Position numbers and translations under genes: made by a program. From Helicobacter sp. 13S00482-2 (lineage in GTDB: Bacteria > Campylobacterota > Campylobacteria > Campylobacterales > Helicobacteraceae), in contig NZ_MLAT01000001.1 in assembly GCF_002272795.1 (NCBI RefSeq), positions 62,001 through 126,000 of the forward strand: a stretch of DNA of 64,000 nucleotides. The letters are read 5' to 3'. Shown piece by piece: positions 49,901 through 57,510 of the stretch (the first letter of the stretch is position 1; each line of letters begins with the position of its first letter). The notes under the pieces were generated by a model, which did no database searches, was not told the origin of the DNA, and saw only the letters and a program-made list of their open reading frames with translations.

Positions 49901-50251
49901 ATCTTGACCATAACCTTGGAGATACATATTTTTGGTATCTCCTGGATTGCTAGGATTATAAATATCAAGCTTGATATTCTTGTGATCTGGAGTGGTATAA
50001 ACACTCTTTGAAGTGTTAAAATTAACCTCAGAAGCACAAAAACTACCTGGTGTGCAAGTCGTAGTAGATACGGGATTTGAACCATAGGTGAGTCCAAAGG
50101 GCAAAAGTGCAAGTATTAAGGGTAAGGTTTTCAAAAGTGTCCCCCTCCCCCCAACTGTATTGAAATCAGGGTCACTAGAGTCTAGGGAAGATTTTTTGTC
50201 ATACTTAATAATATTAGAATCAATACGAATTCTTAAAAATAACTTAAACAT
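43901..50251 (-). CDS. Giant autotransporter with mid-protein beta-barrel and long C-terminal coiled-coil tail
   Basis: A 2116-residue protein. Residues 1-57 form an extended N-terminus with a hydrophobic signal core (about 42-55). Residues 60-1290 are an Asn/Ser/Gly-rich passenger with repeated short beta-strands, probably a beta-helix, including GGNNNF and GGKSNT repeats; only a few cysteines. Residues about 1290-1569 are a VacA-like autotransporter barrel starting near GAWSRIFSG and ending in a typical terminal strand VSVGLRYEF (F1569). Unusually, 547 more residues follow. They are rich in K, Q, E and A, predicted coiled coil, and contain an internal duplication of about 220-230 residues. 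The ATG has GAGGAAAA upstream. It is single-gene. Passenger function is unknown; adhesion or toxin activity is possible by family only. Confidence 0.9.
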   Translation of the reverse strand: MFKLFLRIRIDSNIIKYDKKSSLDSSDPDFNTVGGRGTLLKTLPLILALLPFGLTYGSNPVSTTTCTPGSFCASEVNFNTSKSVYTTPDHKNIKLDIYNPSNPGDTKNMYLQGYGQDNANRINITGDIYLNIPKGKQKSELKVDFRNANYTGNINFIRDYDDVKSFNYISPPDVELDFQNTTFNGNINLVNYYTNYASGKGIVFNNSTLNGDIYVDSATNTGIDLINTTINGNVTWLYGHQRDVTQNFNFNGNTFNNSRITLGFKKGFVPDNNVHITQWMVVNNNTFNNVIFNSAFDSAFLQLKNNVFNGGTIILNNKNLSLGNANGHAKFDVQGSNIRADLIINGSGTVIKRVQSGSTSESAQKGDPGYDPDPQYQKDFIPIFEDQYPVKCKDGSSGCWSPHTDNTKPEKKDKDGNFIKGNVERYVPKPIYKEQTIVLGADLTFQALQADDKDNASKVYKTSSFEGSITLAGGNNNFVSKDSSKFKNGTLSISGGNNNFAISDQSSFDGFNISISRLIKKRSDISSDDLSNWNNCDSNDSICYQDPTNLFTITDSSLKNGYIELIGGKSNTFNVTSSSFENIDIRLLGGDINVLDFTDTPKIGKDVLIAGGKSNTLSFINTKLSSSTGAYISPTTTSTASSSNPFDPTKMTELKLKMIIGGMTPDFIRTLNAITPDLFEGGLTIGSSSLSDTTNTITFKNGAVLGDIIIQNGNAKNIKKVQSTINMSSNLFIGDIKASGVGMLTQTTLLNSGMIGDIITFNGVSYTTLDNSQIYGDIITNGGVNITQIKNGSVFAGSMDTYNGKNFVDLNMSLYTNPYDEVSRINTYNGESNVTLTISPEIAAVLTSKKIYPIFHIGNYNGGTANIAVEGPVSGSAHVDYSGGTANIIFADGFDKNETNDFFANKVGCNSGITDECIKSGATIISPKDQKFSVNGYTYQDGIMIALDAKKADAILKPFRDIYNTNFVSITIDKTGISPIDESKDGIYRMKIDGIIVGGEYNLPSTSDKEYEVTFAKNSGFIGEMFAKTDNTNFILSQGSKLVLDGGSNSVISKLSGAGDEGFKADSNTMFQATLAQKTNTIIDLATSGELVTRAFKKDTFSTMHILEIDHFNDAVFRVGIDASKKDTTNNINQIPTNTDRIIISDVATGQNLRNYLQVYQDYNHLITGDLRDKNILVAVVENTPKPNTSMIFDTSASNVQQGYDQVRTILSTRPVRVDRDPSTGKGTGAIDSSKDVANPNAMGYFIQSATTQVDPKALANTNNAITSNYTIFLANINNLNKRLGELRDNSYAQGAWSRIFSGLNSSTRGDESKIYSNNIQLGYDYGWSTDAGEQFLGGAFTYGYDTIKGNAYNGSANLFEFAGYYSWVGDEGFYTDTIVKYTYIRNKISIKDNALYDVPLNSNGFSIGQELGYRYYADKNKKFYIEPSGEVILGLINGGFINQVSQSGLMTNNDFTAVLDTDLNYVFNFRAKVGANFGYSLKSDKNQTDFRIGAFYVADVVNGGVINYKTNYSSAQSILEPNQQLMINLGVNSVVSENWRVYADIDSGFLGSYFNQNYLVSVGLRYEFGHALTPLAAKLSEEKRINNIKLHTQRLDEKIARVRLKQDTIRQNELFEKQKAAIIGTPKAQYEANISIRKKERELDSAKFKTLSLAIAKVINEALPDAELIRFQTQELKILEDAKERVSKNIYNDANLNRKNNEQKHLKETKDLQTKQSADYKELEDKQAKNKQDMLDSQAQAKEAFVQKQKQEKEKLIANQEKELASAKPEQKAKLQAKQAQDAKEFQIKQNKDMKIFTDRLAHDIKILQAKQNKALKDLKNAQIAQAKDLKNKQERETKDVEDFILRQQTYSRAYLKQISEDLENRQIRDKKALAQAQKKALSLEIQNAIKKGISSAEFEKIQERQTKMFQNHKLNITEDIHSRGVKNIDELKQYQTDELKDFKQKQDLQTKEFVDKQKQQKEDLYDEQKQEKEKLIANQEKELASAKPEQKAKLQAKHDKEAKDQQDKMLKDAKELQTKQAKALQEFKAKEIKELKDFNEKQIKESKELKDSIIKKEKDNEAYWKRAEIELKNRQAQDKKAIEKSQETQKIEQEKSEKANNSKQGKSTEAKKNK
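44260..44346. repeat. Direct repeat copy 1 in the autotransporter tail (87 bp)
   Basis: Identical to 44920-45006 except for one base (44265 versus 44925). It encodes the KLIANQEKELASAKPEQKAK segment of the coiled-coil tail, around residues 1968-1997. Confidence 0.95.
44920..45006. repeat. Direct repeat copy 2 in the autotransporter tail (87 bp)
   Basis: Second copy, exactly 660 bp from the first. Because 660 is 220 codons, recombination between the copies would delete or add 220 residues without changing the frame. It encodes about residues 1748-1777. Confidence 0.95.
50141..50152. repeat. Short C5-T-C6 tract in the autotransporter leader region
   Basis: On the coding strand this reads G6-A-G5, encoding Gly-Gly-Arg-Gly just before the signal-peptide core at residues 34-37. 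Slippage here would shift the frame before the signal peptide. The tracts are short for phase variation. Confidence 0.6.
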
Positions 50252-50592
50252 ATATTTTCCTCATAGGATTAGATTGAGAACTGGTCATAATAATATGGGT
50301 ATAAATATTAAAAAGAACTTAAAACTTAATACCTTATAAAAATTGAATTAAACTAAAATCGATTATCATCAATCTATACAAGTCCTAAATTCGTATTTTC
50401 CGACATTTTTAATAACATCACTTAAAATAAAACCTAGTATAAACATCTGTAAAATTTTTTATCTTGATGTTTTTGCTTTTGTGATCTTATTTGAGATGTT
50501 GTATGTGATATAAAAGTTATGTGATGTAAAAGTTAGGAAAATAACTTCTAGAAATTTTAGAAGTTATTTTTAAGTTCAAAGTATATTGGAAG
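50252..50592. other. Gene-free spacer between ald and the autotransporter gene
   Basis: 341 nt, very AT-rich. It contains the ald terminator at the right and must hold the autotransporter promoter at the left; TATTAT- and TATACC-like boxes occur around 50284-50300 on the minus strand, but none is convincing. No small gene was recognised. Confidence 0.5.
50540..50568 (-). terminator. Terminator of the ald gene
   Basis: An 11-bp perfect stem, AATAACTTCTA and TAGAAGTTATT, around a 7-nt loop starts 25 nt after the ald stop codon. T-rich flanks are present on both sides. Confidence 0.8.
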
Positions 50593-51711
50593 TTATTTTA
50601 TCAATGTAGCAGCATCAATATAAGGAAGTCTGAAAGCATCAGCTACAGTCTTCAGGCCGATTTTACCATCATAAGCATTTAGCCCCATCAAAGCACCAGG
50701 CATTTTGAGCATTTCTCTCCAGCCTTGATTGGCTATGGCTAGAACATAGGGCATTGATTCATTAGAATAAGAGATACTTGCCGTTTTTGCCACAACACCA
50801 GGCATATTAGGAACCCCATAATGCAAGATGCCATCCACATAATAAATAGGATCATCATGATTGGTTTGATGAATCGTCTCAATACATCCACCTAAGTCAC
50901 AAGCGACATCTACAATAACGCCACCTTGATTCATTAATTTCAAATGTTCGCGCTTGATAACTTTTGGAGTTTGTGTGGCAGTTACTAATACTGCTCCTAC
51001 GATTGCATCCGCACCTTTTAAAGCAGTTTGAATTCCTTCTTCTGTGGCATATAAAAGCTTGACTTTATTTTCTATCACAAGTGGATGTGTGGCTACTCTA
51101 TGTACATCAATATCTAAAACCCACACATCAGCTCCCATCCCTACTAATGTCTTTGCAGCATTCATTCCTACAACACCACCGCCTACAACCACAACTCTAG
51201 CAGGAGGAACTCCCGCACAACCACCAATGAGTATGCCCCTACCACCACGATTAGTACAAAAATACTCCGCTACCAATTGTGCAGCAAGTTTTCCTGCAAC
51301 TTCACTCATTGGGAAAAGTACAGGATAGTTTCCCTTAGGACCAGGAATAGTTTCTCCACAGATGGAAGTAATTTTTGAATCCACCAAAGCCTCAGCTAGT
51401 TCCTTTGAATATGCCAAATCAAGAAAACTATAAAGCACCATATCTTTACGCAAATACTTATATTCATCTTCTAAGGGTTCCTTGCATTTTACAAGCAATT
51501 CAGATTTTTCCCATACTTCACTTGCATTTGAAATAACTTCCGCTCCAGCTTGTACGTACATCTCATCGCTAAAACCTATTTCTTCACCAAGACCTTTTTG
51601 TACTAAAATCCGATGCTTTGGATTGGATTGTTTCAACCTACCAACATCTGAAGGAATAAGTCCTACCCTGTGTTCGTGATTCATTGTTTCTTTTGGAATG
51701 CCTATAATCAT
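50593..51711 (-). CDS. ald: L-alanine dehydrogenase
   Basis: A 372-residue NAD-dependent enzyme that deaminates alanine to pyruvate and ammonia, or runs in reverse. Family features are the N-terminal MIIGIPKETMNHEHRVGLIPSDV, LLVKCKEPLEDEY with the substrate lysine, the Rossmann motif VVGGGVVGMNAAKTLVGMGADVWVLDID, and the C-terminal HYGVPNMPGVV. The length is canonical. It lies 24 nt after the amidohydrolase gene on the same strand, and an alanine/sodium symporter gene is divergent nearby, which supports an alanine-catabolic role. Confidence 0.95.
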   Translation of the reverse strand: MIIGIPKETMNHEHRVGLIPSDVGRLKQSNPKHRILVQKGLGEEIGFSDEMYVQAGAEVISNASEVWEKSELLVKCKEPLEDEYKYLRKDMVLYSFLDLAYSKELAEALVDSKITSICGETIPGPKGNYPVLFPMSEVAGKLAAQLVAEYFCTNRGGRGILIGGCAGVPPARVVVVGGGVVGMNAAKTLVGMGADVWVLDIDVHRVATHPLVIENKVKLLYATEEGIQTALKGADAIVGAVLVTATQTPKVIKREHLKLMNQGGVIVDVACDLGGCIETIHQTNHDDPIYYVDGILHYGVPNMPGVVAKTASISYSNESMPYVLAIANQGWREMLKMPGALMGLNAYDGKIGLKTVADAFRLPYIDAATLIK

Positions 51712-51735
51712 TTTAACTCCTTGTTTTATTTAAAT

Positions 51736-53070
51736 TTATCCGATTGTATTTTTTATAATATCACCATCTTTGATGATAAGATTAAATTTATCCTCATATT
51801 GATAGATGAGTTTAAAATCTCTTAGGGGATTGCCATCTACTAAAACCACATCAGCCCAAGCTCCTGGTTTTATAACTCCTAATTCTGCTTGAATATAGGG
51901 ATTTCTCTCTCCACTCATTGCCATTAATTTCGCATTTCCTGAAGTTGCGACCCTAAGTGCATTCAAAGGTCCTAATACTTCTGAAAACAAATAGAGCATG
52001 TAGTTCTGACCACTTGCAGAAAATGCATCAAATAGCAAATCTGTTCCAAAAGCATAATTGCATTTATTTTTCAATGCAAGTCCAAGCGTTTTTCTCCAAA
52101 CGCCATCAAGAATAGCACCTTTTGAACCTGGAGGAGCCTTTGGAAAATATTGATTGGCTTCAAAGGGTTGGATACTTAACCAAATGCCCTCATCTGCCAT
52201 TCTTTTGATAGTTTTTTCAGTAGCAAAATGACCGTGCTCAATAGATTTCACACCTCCATCAATAGCACGATTCACACCTGCATCACTATAGACGTGGGAA
52301 CACACATAAGTCCCCCAATCTTTTGCTGCACTTGTGGCTGCTCTTATTTCTGGTAGAGTAAATTGCAATGAATCCATCGGATCAAAATGACTGATGACTC
52401 CCCCTCCTGCTCCAATCTTTATCTGAGAAGCACCTTTTTTAAGTTGCCATCTCACAGCAGTTAAGACTTCATCAACCCCATCGGCAAGAACAAAATCACC
52501 TGATTTTTCCATCACACTCTGAATGCCACCATATCTAGAAGGCGGATTGGTAATCTCTCGCATATCACCATGTCCTGCACTCTGAGAAACAAACGCTCCA
52601 CTTGGGAATATTCTAGGACCTTTGATGATTTTTTTATCAATAGCCTTTTTGATACCAAAAACACCTCCTGCTACATCTCTAACAGTTGTGAATCCTCTTA
52701 AAACCGTTCTTTTTGCTTCTTCTATAGCAGTAGCTAAAACAAGACCTTGATCAGGCATATTAAAATCTTCAAAACTCGCTGCTGCAAATATCGTATGCCA
52801 ATGTGCATCAGAGAGACCAGGCATTAGAAATTTTCCTTTTGCATCAATGATTTTCGTTTTTTCATCTGCCTTCAGATGAGGTCCTACTTTGGAAATTCTA
52901 TTGTCTTTTATGAGTACATCTTGTGTTCCAGATAGCTCATCATGTCCATCAAAAACCGTTGCGTTTTTTATCAAAATACTACTAGATTGTTTTTGGGCTC
53001 CATTCACGCTCACAGTAAGTCCTAAACCCACTGCACCCATTGTAGCTATTGCTTTTCTTCTTGTTATCAT
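51736..53070 (-). CDS. Exported metal-dependent amidohydrolase
   Basis: A 444-residue amidohydrolase-superfamily hydrolase. The ATG at 53070 has AAAGGA upstream and starts a Tat-like signal (MITRRKAIATMGAVGLGLTV); a TTG nine codons earlier is less likely. Metal ligands appear in PGLSDAHWHTIF (the family's HxH), KIGAGGGV region (lysine), SHVYSD (His), EHGHFA (His) and FGTDLLFD (Asp). The N- and C-terminal composite beta domain (LIKNATVFDGHDE, and DVVLVDGNPLRDF) is typical of the imidazolonepropionase/prolidase-type branch. The substrate may be a dipeptide or an N-acyl amino acid; this is inference. It precedes ald in a probable operon. Confidence 0.85.
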   Translation of the reverse strand: MITRRKAIATMGAVGLGLTVSVNGAQKQSSSILIKNATVFDGHDELSGTQDVLIKDNRISKVGPHLKADEKTKIIDAKGKFLMPGLSDAHWHTIFAAASFEDFNMPDQGLVLATAIEEAKRTVLRGFTTVRDVAGGVFGIKKAIDKKIIKGPRIFPSGAFVSQSAGHGDMREITNPPSRYGGIQSVMEKSGDFVLADGVDEVLTAVRWQLKKGASQIKIGAGGGVISHFDPMDSLQFTLPEIRAATSAAKDWGTYVCSHVYSDAGVNRAIDGGVKSIEHGHFATEKTIKRMADEGIWLSIQPFEANQYFPKAPPGSKGAILDGVWRKTLGLALKNKCNYAFGTDLLFDAFSASGQNYMLYLFSEVLGPLNALRVATSGNAKLMAMSGERNPYIQAELGVIKPGAWADVVLVDGNPLRDFKLIYQYEDKFNLIIKDGDIIKNTIG

Positions 53071-53491
53071 TGTGTTTCCTTTTTGGATTATTTGCAAAAA
53101 TATTTTTGGAATCCATTACTTAATATATCAAAATTTATGGATAATTCCATATTTACTTCATATTTCCAATCACAAATTTGACCTCTTATGTTCCAAAACT
53201 ACTTACAAAAGGCAATTTTTTATAATATTGACACCCTGTAGTGATCAGATTGAATCGATCTTGATAGCAAATTCAATCTATCTAAAAATCAATCGTTTAT
53301 GCGAAATATTGGTCTTGTAAAGCATTCAAATGTAACAAATCGTTATTTATCTTAATCAATGTATATAAAAGTAACATAGAAAAATATTTTTACAGATGTT
53401 TTTGAGTGCATAAAGGATAAAAATAAATATTATTTGTAGAATAAAAACTGAATCATTGCTGAAATGAATTTTAAATTTCATAGGAGAAAAT
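53071..53491. promoter_or_regulatory. Divergent promoter region between amidohydrolase-ald and symporter-amidase
   Basis: 421 nt with no gene I can support. It must contain promoters for both transcription units. It is AT-rich with a GATAGCAAATTCAATCTATC partial inverted repeat near 53263, which could be an operator. The symporter has a clear AGGAGA ribosome site at its right end. Confidence 0.4.
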
Positions 53492-54949
53492 ATGGATACA
53501 GGAACTCAAAAGTTCGATTTTATGGAAACAGTTTCCAACTTCATTCATCATGCTGATGGATTTATTTGGGGATATTATTTGGTAGCACTTCTATTATTGG
53601 TGGGGATTTTTTATAGCATCAAACTAAGATTCCCACAAGTAACGCTTACAAAAGCTGCTCTCCATCTCATCACAGAAAGAGATGTGAATGCTAAAGGCAA
53701 TAAAGAGCATATTTCCCCTTATGAAGCATTGATGATTTCTATGGGGACACGTGTGGGTATGGGCACCATTGTGGGTATGGCAGTTGCCGTTGTGATGGGA
53801 GGACCAGGAGCTATTGTATGGATATGGATAGCAGCGTGGTTAAATGGTGCGATAGCAATCGCTGAAAACACACTTGGACAAATCTATAAAAGTAAAGATG
53901 GAGGAGCTTTTAAAGGTGGGCCTGCATACTATCTGACTAAGGGCTTAAATGCAAAAAAAACTGCTATTGTTTATAGCCTTATCACAATAGCTATTGGCTG
54001 GGCATTCATAGGATTATATAGCCAAACTATTTTTAGTTCATTTGAAAGCTACTCACTCGTAAGAGAAACCCCAAATATGAGCATATATATTGGATTAGCT
54101 TTGGCAATATTTTCTGGAATCATGTTTTTTGGTGGGGGAAGATATATAGCTAAATTTACTAGCTATGTAACGCCTTTTATGGCATCTGTGTTTCTTATTA
54201 TTGCCATTATCAGTATCGGTATGCACTATCATAAAGCACTTGATATTATCAGTGAAGTTTTTAGGAGTGCTTTTGATTTTAAAGCAATTTTTGGAGGATT
54301 CGCTGGAAGTGTCGTGGTTATAGGTATCCAAAGAGGACTCTTTGCCAATGAGGCTGGACTAGGATCTGTGCCAGGAGCTTCTTCTTCTGCACACACCACT
54401 CACCCTGTAAAGCAAGGCGTTGTCCAGGCATTTTGTGTATTTATAGATACCGTCATTGCAACCTTGGCAGTATTTTTTGTGCTCTTTAGTGATACTTATA
54501 CTAATGGGGTGCTAGATCCTGATACGGGTGCAAGACTCACGGCTATGCCTCTTGTGCAAGCTGCTATGCAAGAAAGCTTTGGCGTATGGGGGAATTATTA
54601 TGTGACGTTCCTTATTGTCGTACTCACATCAACTGTCATCATCGGTGCGTATTATATCGGACAGATGAATGTAAAATATATCAAAGACAACCCCACTATA
54701 GTGGCTATCTACCGCATCATCACGATCATCATTGTGTACCTAGGTGCTCAAGCTTCTTTAGATCTTGCTTGGGGCGTTGCAAATGTGGTGATGGGAATAG
54801 GTGCAACGATCAATATCATCACGATATTCCTACTTGCCAATGTGGTTAAAATCGCCTTAGAAGACTATAAAAAACAAAGGAAACAAGGGAAAGATCCAAC
54901 CTTCAGTGCTAAAAAACTAGGTATCAAAAATGCTGAGTGCTGGGATTGA
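53492..54949 (+). CDS. AGCS-family alanine/glycine:sodium symporter
   Basis: A 485-residue inner-membrane carrier with about ten hydrophobic segments. The family signature is visible as TRVGMGTIVGMAVAVVMGGPGA followed by IVWIWIAAWLNGAIAIAENTL, and later GIQRGLFANEAGLGSVPGAS and an HPVKQG block. AGCS carriers import alanine or glycine with sodium. Divergent from ald and 33 nt upstream of the amidase gene, it would supply alanine to the dehydrogenase. The N-terminal soluble stretch is about 25 residues, as usual. Confidence 0.93.
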   Translation: MDTGTQKFDFMETVSNFIHHADGFIWGYYLVALLLLVGIFYSIKLRFPQVTLTKAALHLITERDVNAKGNKEHISPYEALMISMGTRVGMGTIVGMAVAVVMGGPGAIVWIWIAAWLNGAIAIAENTLGQIYKSKDGGAFKGGPAYYLTKGLNAKKTAIVYSLITIAIGWAFIGLYSQTIFSSFESYSLVRETPNMSIYIGLALAIFSGIMFFGGGRYIAKFTSYVTPFMASVFLIIAIISIGMHYHKALDIISEVFRSAFDFKAIFGGFAGSVVVIGIQRGLFANEAGLGSVPGASSSAHTTHPVKQGVVQAFCVFIDTVIATLAVFFVLFSDTYTNGVLDPDTGARLTAMPLVQAAMQESFGVWGNYYVTFLIVVLTSTVIIGAYYIGQMNVKYIKDNPTIVAIYRIITIIIVYLGAQASLDLAWGVANVVMGIGATINIITIFLLANVVKIALEDYKKQRKQGKDPTFSAKKLGIKNAECWD

Positions 54950-54982
54950 ATAAAATAAATCAAAATATATCAGGATAAAAAA

Positions 54983-56425
54983 ATGAAATTTGACAGAATC
55001 AAAGAAATTAAAAAAACTCTTCCAACAAAGCCAATTTGGCAATGGAATGCCACAGATGTAGCATTAGGTATCAGACATAAAGCTATTAGCTCACTAGAGG
55101 CAACAAAAAGCGTTCTTGAGAGAATACAAAAAGTAAATCCAAAATACAATGCCATCATCAATTTAATGAGCGAAAAAGCACTCAAACAAGCTCAACAAGC
55201 TGATGAACTTATTTCTCAAGGGATTATCCTCTCACCATTGCACGGAGTGCCTGTTAGCATCAAAGACAACGTGGATGTAAAAGGCGAACGCAACACGAAT
55301 GGTGGGATATTCAAAGATAGAATATGTGAAGGTGATAGCACTATTGCTACAAACTTCAATACTGCTGGATGTGTGAGCATCGGGATGACAAACCTTCCAG
55401 AGTTTGCCATCAGGTGGTTTAGCGAGAATCCACTCTTTGGCAGAACGCTGAATCCTTGGGATGAATCTCTCACTCCTGGTGGAAGTAGCGGAGGTGCGGC
55501 ATGTGCAACTGCTAGTGGGATGTGTTTTATCGCTCATGGGAATGACATCGGTGGCTCTATCCGTTATCCTGCATATGCTTGTGGAGTTGTGGGGCTCAGA
55601 CCTACCTGGGGAAGAATCCCGCAATTTGATCCTAGCAGTCCAGGTGGGAGAACATTTGCGAGTGAATTTTTTTCTATTGAAGGTCCTATCGCTAGAAGTG
55701 TTAATGACATCAGATTGGGTCTAGAAGTGCTCTCAAGAGGGAGTATTTATGATCAGGTTTGGGTACCTGCACCGCTCACGTATGATGATTGTAAAATCAA
55801 ACGCATTGCTGTAGTAACCGAGATTGATGGAATGACTATAGAACCATCTATAAAAGAAAACCTCAAAAAAACCGCCAAATGGCTTATAGAAGATGGCTAT
55901 GTAGTAGAGGAAATCAAACTCCCTGAATTCAATATTGCAGCAGAAGTATGGGGGAAAATTCTTATCGCAGAAAAAACAACCATCATCGGGCATTATGTGA
56001 CAGATTATGGATCAAAAGAAGTCAATCAAGCTTGGGAAGGAATGTGCTATGGCTTACCTGGAGCTAAAGATATGCGTGAATATATGTTAGCTATCGCAAA
56101 AAGAGATGAACTAAGAAGAGTTTATAATGAAATCTTAGATACCTATCCTGTCATAATGCTCCCTGTATCTGGAAAAGAACCTTTCAAGCATGGGGATGAT
56201 TTGAAAGGAAATGATTATTTCAAAGAAGTGATCATGCCAGCTCAAATCCCCCTATTAGCACTCGTATGCCTAAACTACCCAAGTATGAGCGTACCTACTG
56301 GACTAAAAGATGGGCATATACCTGAAGGAGTGCAACTTTTTGCTTCTGATTATCGTGCCGATCTCTGTCTTCAAGTAGCCGAAGATATTGAAAAACACGC
56401 CAAAATGCCTTTTAAATTCGATTAA
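54983..56425 (+). CDS. Amidase-signature family amidase
   Basis: A 480-residue hydrolase of the amidase-signature family, unrelated to the nitrilase-type AmiE/AmiF of H. pylori. The Ser-cisSer-Lys triad is apparent: lysine in GVPVSIKDNVDVKG, serines in LTPGGSSGGAACATASG and GNDIGGSIRYPAYACGVVGLRP. It has no signal peptide. It follows the AGCS symporter in the same orientation, so an amide (perhaps an alanine amide or an imported amino-acid amide) may be the substrate; ammonia is the expected product. It is not GatA, since no gatB or gatC is beside it and the gene lies in a catabolic setting. Confidence 0.9.
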   Translation: MKFDRIKEIKKTLPTKPIWQWNATDVALGIRHKAISSLEATKSVLERIQKVNPKYNAIINLMSEKALKQAQQADELISQGIILSPLHGVPVSIKDNVDVKGERNTNGGIFKDRICEGDSTIATNFNTAGCVSIGMTNLPEFAIRWFSENPLFGRTLNPWDESLTPGGSSGGAACATASGMCFIAHGNDIGGSIRYPAYACGVVGLRPTWGRIPQFDPSSPGGRTFASEFFSIEGPIARSVNDIRLGLEVLSRGSIYDQVWVPAPLTYDDCKIKRIAVVTEIDGMTIEPSIKENLKKTAKWLIEDGYVVEEIKLPEFNIAAEVWGKILIAEKTTIIGHYVTDYGSKEVNQAWEGMCYGLPGAKDMREYMLAIAKRDELRRVYNEILDTYPVIMLPVSGKEPFKHGDDLKGNDYFKEVIMPAQIPLLALVCLNYPSMSVPTGLKDGHIPEGVQLFASDYRADLCLQVAEDIEKHAKMPFKFD

Positions 56426-56442
56426 TTCTGCTTTAGTGCATG

Positions 56443-56462
56443 GGATTGCTTTTTTGCAATCC
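56443..56462 (+). terminator. Terminator after the amidase gene
   Basis: A 7-bp stem, GGATTGC and GCAATCC, closes a T6 loop 17 nt after the amidase stop, followed by TTTGGT. It is modest but well placed. Confidence 0.6.
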
Positions 56463-56530
56463 TTTGGTCTAACAAAAAAAGTTCAATATTTTTTATGTAT
56501 GATTTCAAATCATTAATAGGTGAGGTTTTA

Positions 56531-57510
56531 TGCTAAAGTTTATTGATTTTTGTAGTGGGATTGGTGGAGGAAGATTGGGATTAGAGCAAAATGGCTTTAA
56601 GTGTATTGGCTTAGTGAAATTGACAAAGAAGCTATCAGAACCTATCAAAGCTTGTTTGATACAAAAGAGCCAAACTTAGGGGATTTAACCCAAATATACC
56701 CCGAAGAACTTCCAGATTTTGATGTGATGATCTCGGGGTTTCCTTGTCAAAGCTTTAGTATTGTAGGCAAAAGAGAAGGATTGCAAAAACAAAGAAAAAG
56801 GTCAGATTATTTATCATCTAGCCAAAATCTTACAAGCTAAAAAACCAAAATTCTTTATTTTAGAGAATGTAAAAGGTATCATCAGCCACCGATAAAGGAA
56901 AAACCCTAAAAATCATATTAAAAATTTTAGAAAAATGTCATTATAGTGTCTCTTATAAAGTCCTCAACAGTTGTGATTTTTGTCTTCCTCATAAACGTGA
57001 GAGAGTTTATTTTGTGGGTTTTAGAAAAGATTTCAATCAAAATTTTGATTTTTCTAACATCCAACCTGCTCACAAACAAAATATCACAAAAATTCAGGAT
57101 TTTCTAACTCCAAGTAAAGATAACCTATTTGATAATACCTCCTCCTCTTATGAGACTTTTTTGAGATACTTAAACAATAAATACAATCTCAATCGTTTTC
57201 ATCTTGAAGGACTTTAAAAGAAGATTTTCTCATCTTAGATACTCGCCAAAGTGATTTAAGAATCTATAGAAATGCCACTCCAACTCTAAGGCGAGATAGA
57301 CAAGGGATTTTATATGTTTATAACAAAAAACTCTATAGGCTAAAGCCAATAGAAGCCCTTAAACTACAAGGTTTTGGAATAATAGAGAACTTAAAAGAAA
57401 AAATTCAACCCCTAAAAGATACTAATATTTTGAGACAATGTGGGAATTCAATGAGTGTAAATGTAATAAAGGCAATAGCAACACACCTACTGGAGCAACA
57501 CAATGGATAA
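56531..57510 (+). pseudogene. Decayed cytosine-5 DNA methyltransferase
   Basis: All hallmark motifs are present but in different frames: motif I (FIDFCSGIGGGRLGLE), motif IV with the catalytic cysteine (SGFPCQSFSIVGKREG), motif VI (ENVKG), motif VIII-like (PHKRERVYFVG) and motif X (QCGNSMSVNVI). At least four frameshifts separate them: near 56613 (a T apparently lost), near 56803, near 56892 (an extra base before GATAAA), and near 57217. The last frame runs to 57510, overlapping the endonuclease start. The intact gene would have encoded about 325 residues. It has lost function unless the sequence contains clustered errors. It was probably the partner of the HinP1I-like gene downstream, so GCGC is the likely target. 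Confidence 0.9.

Noticed and set aside
51736-53097. Start of the amidohydrolase at the TTG at 53097
   Set aside because: The ATG at 53070 has a clear AAAGGA ribosome site and opens directly on a twin-arginine signal, so the longer form is less likely.
57014-57217. A stand-alone 67-residue protein
   Set aside because: It is the motif VIII region of the frameshifted methyltransferase, not a separate gene.
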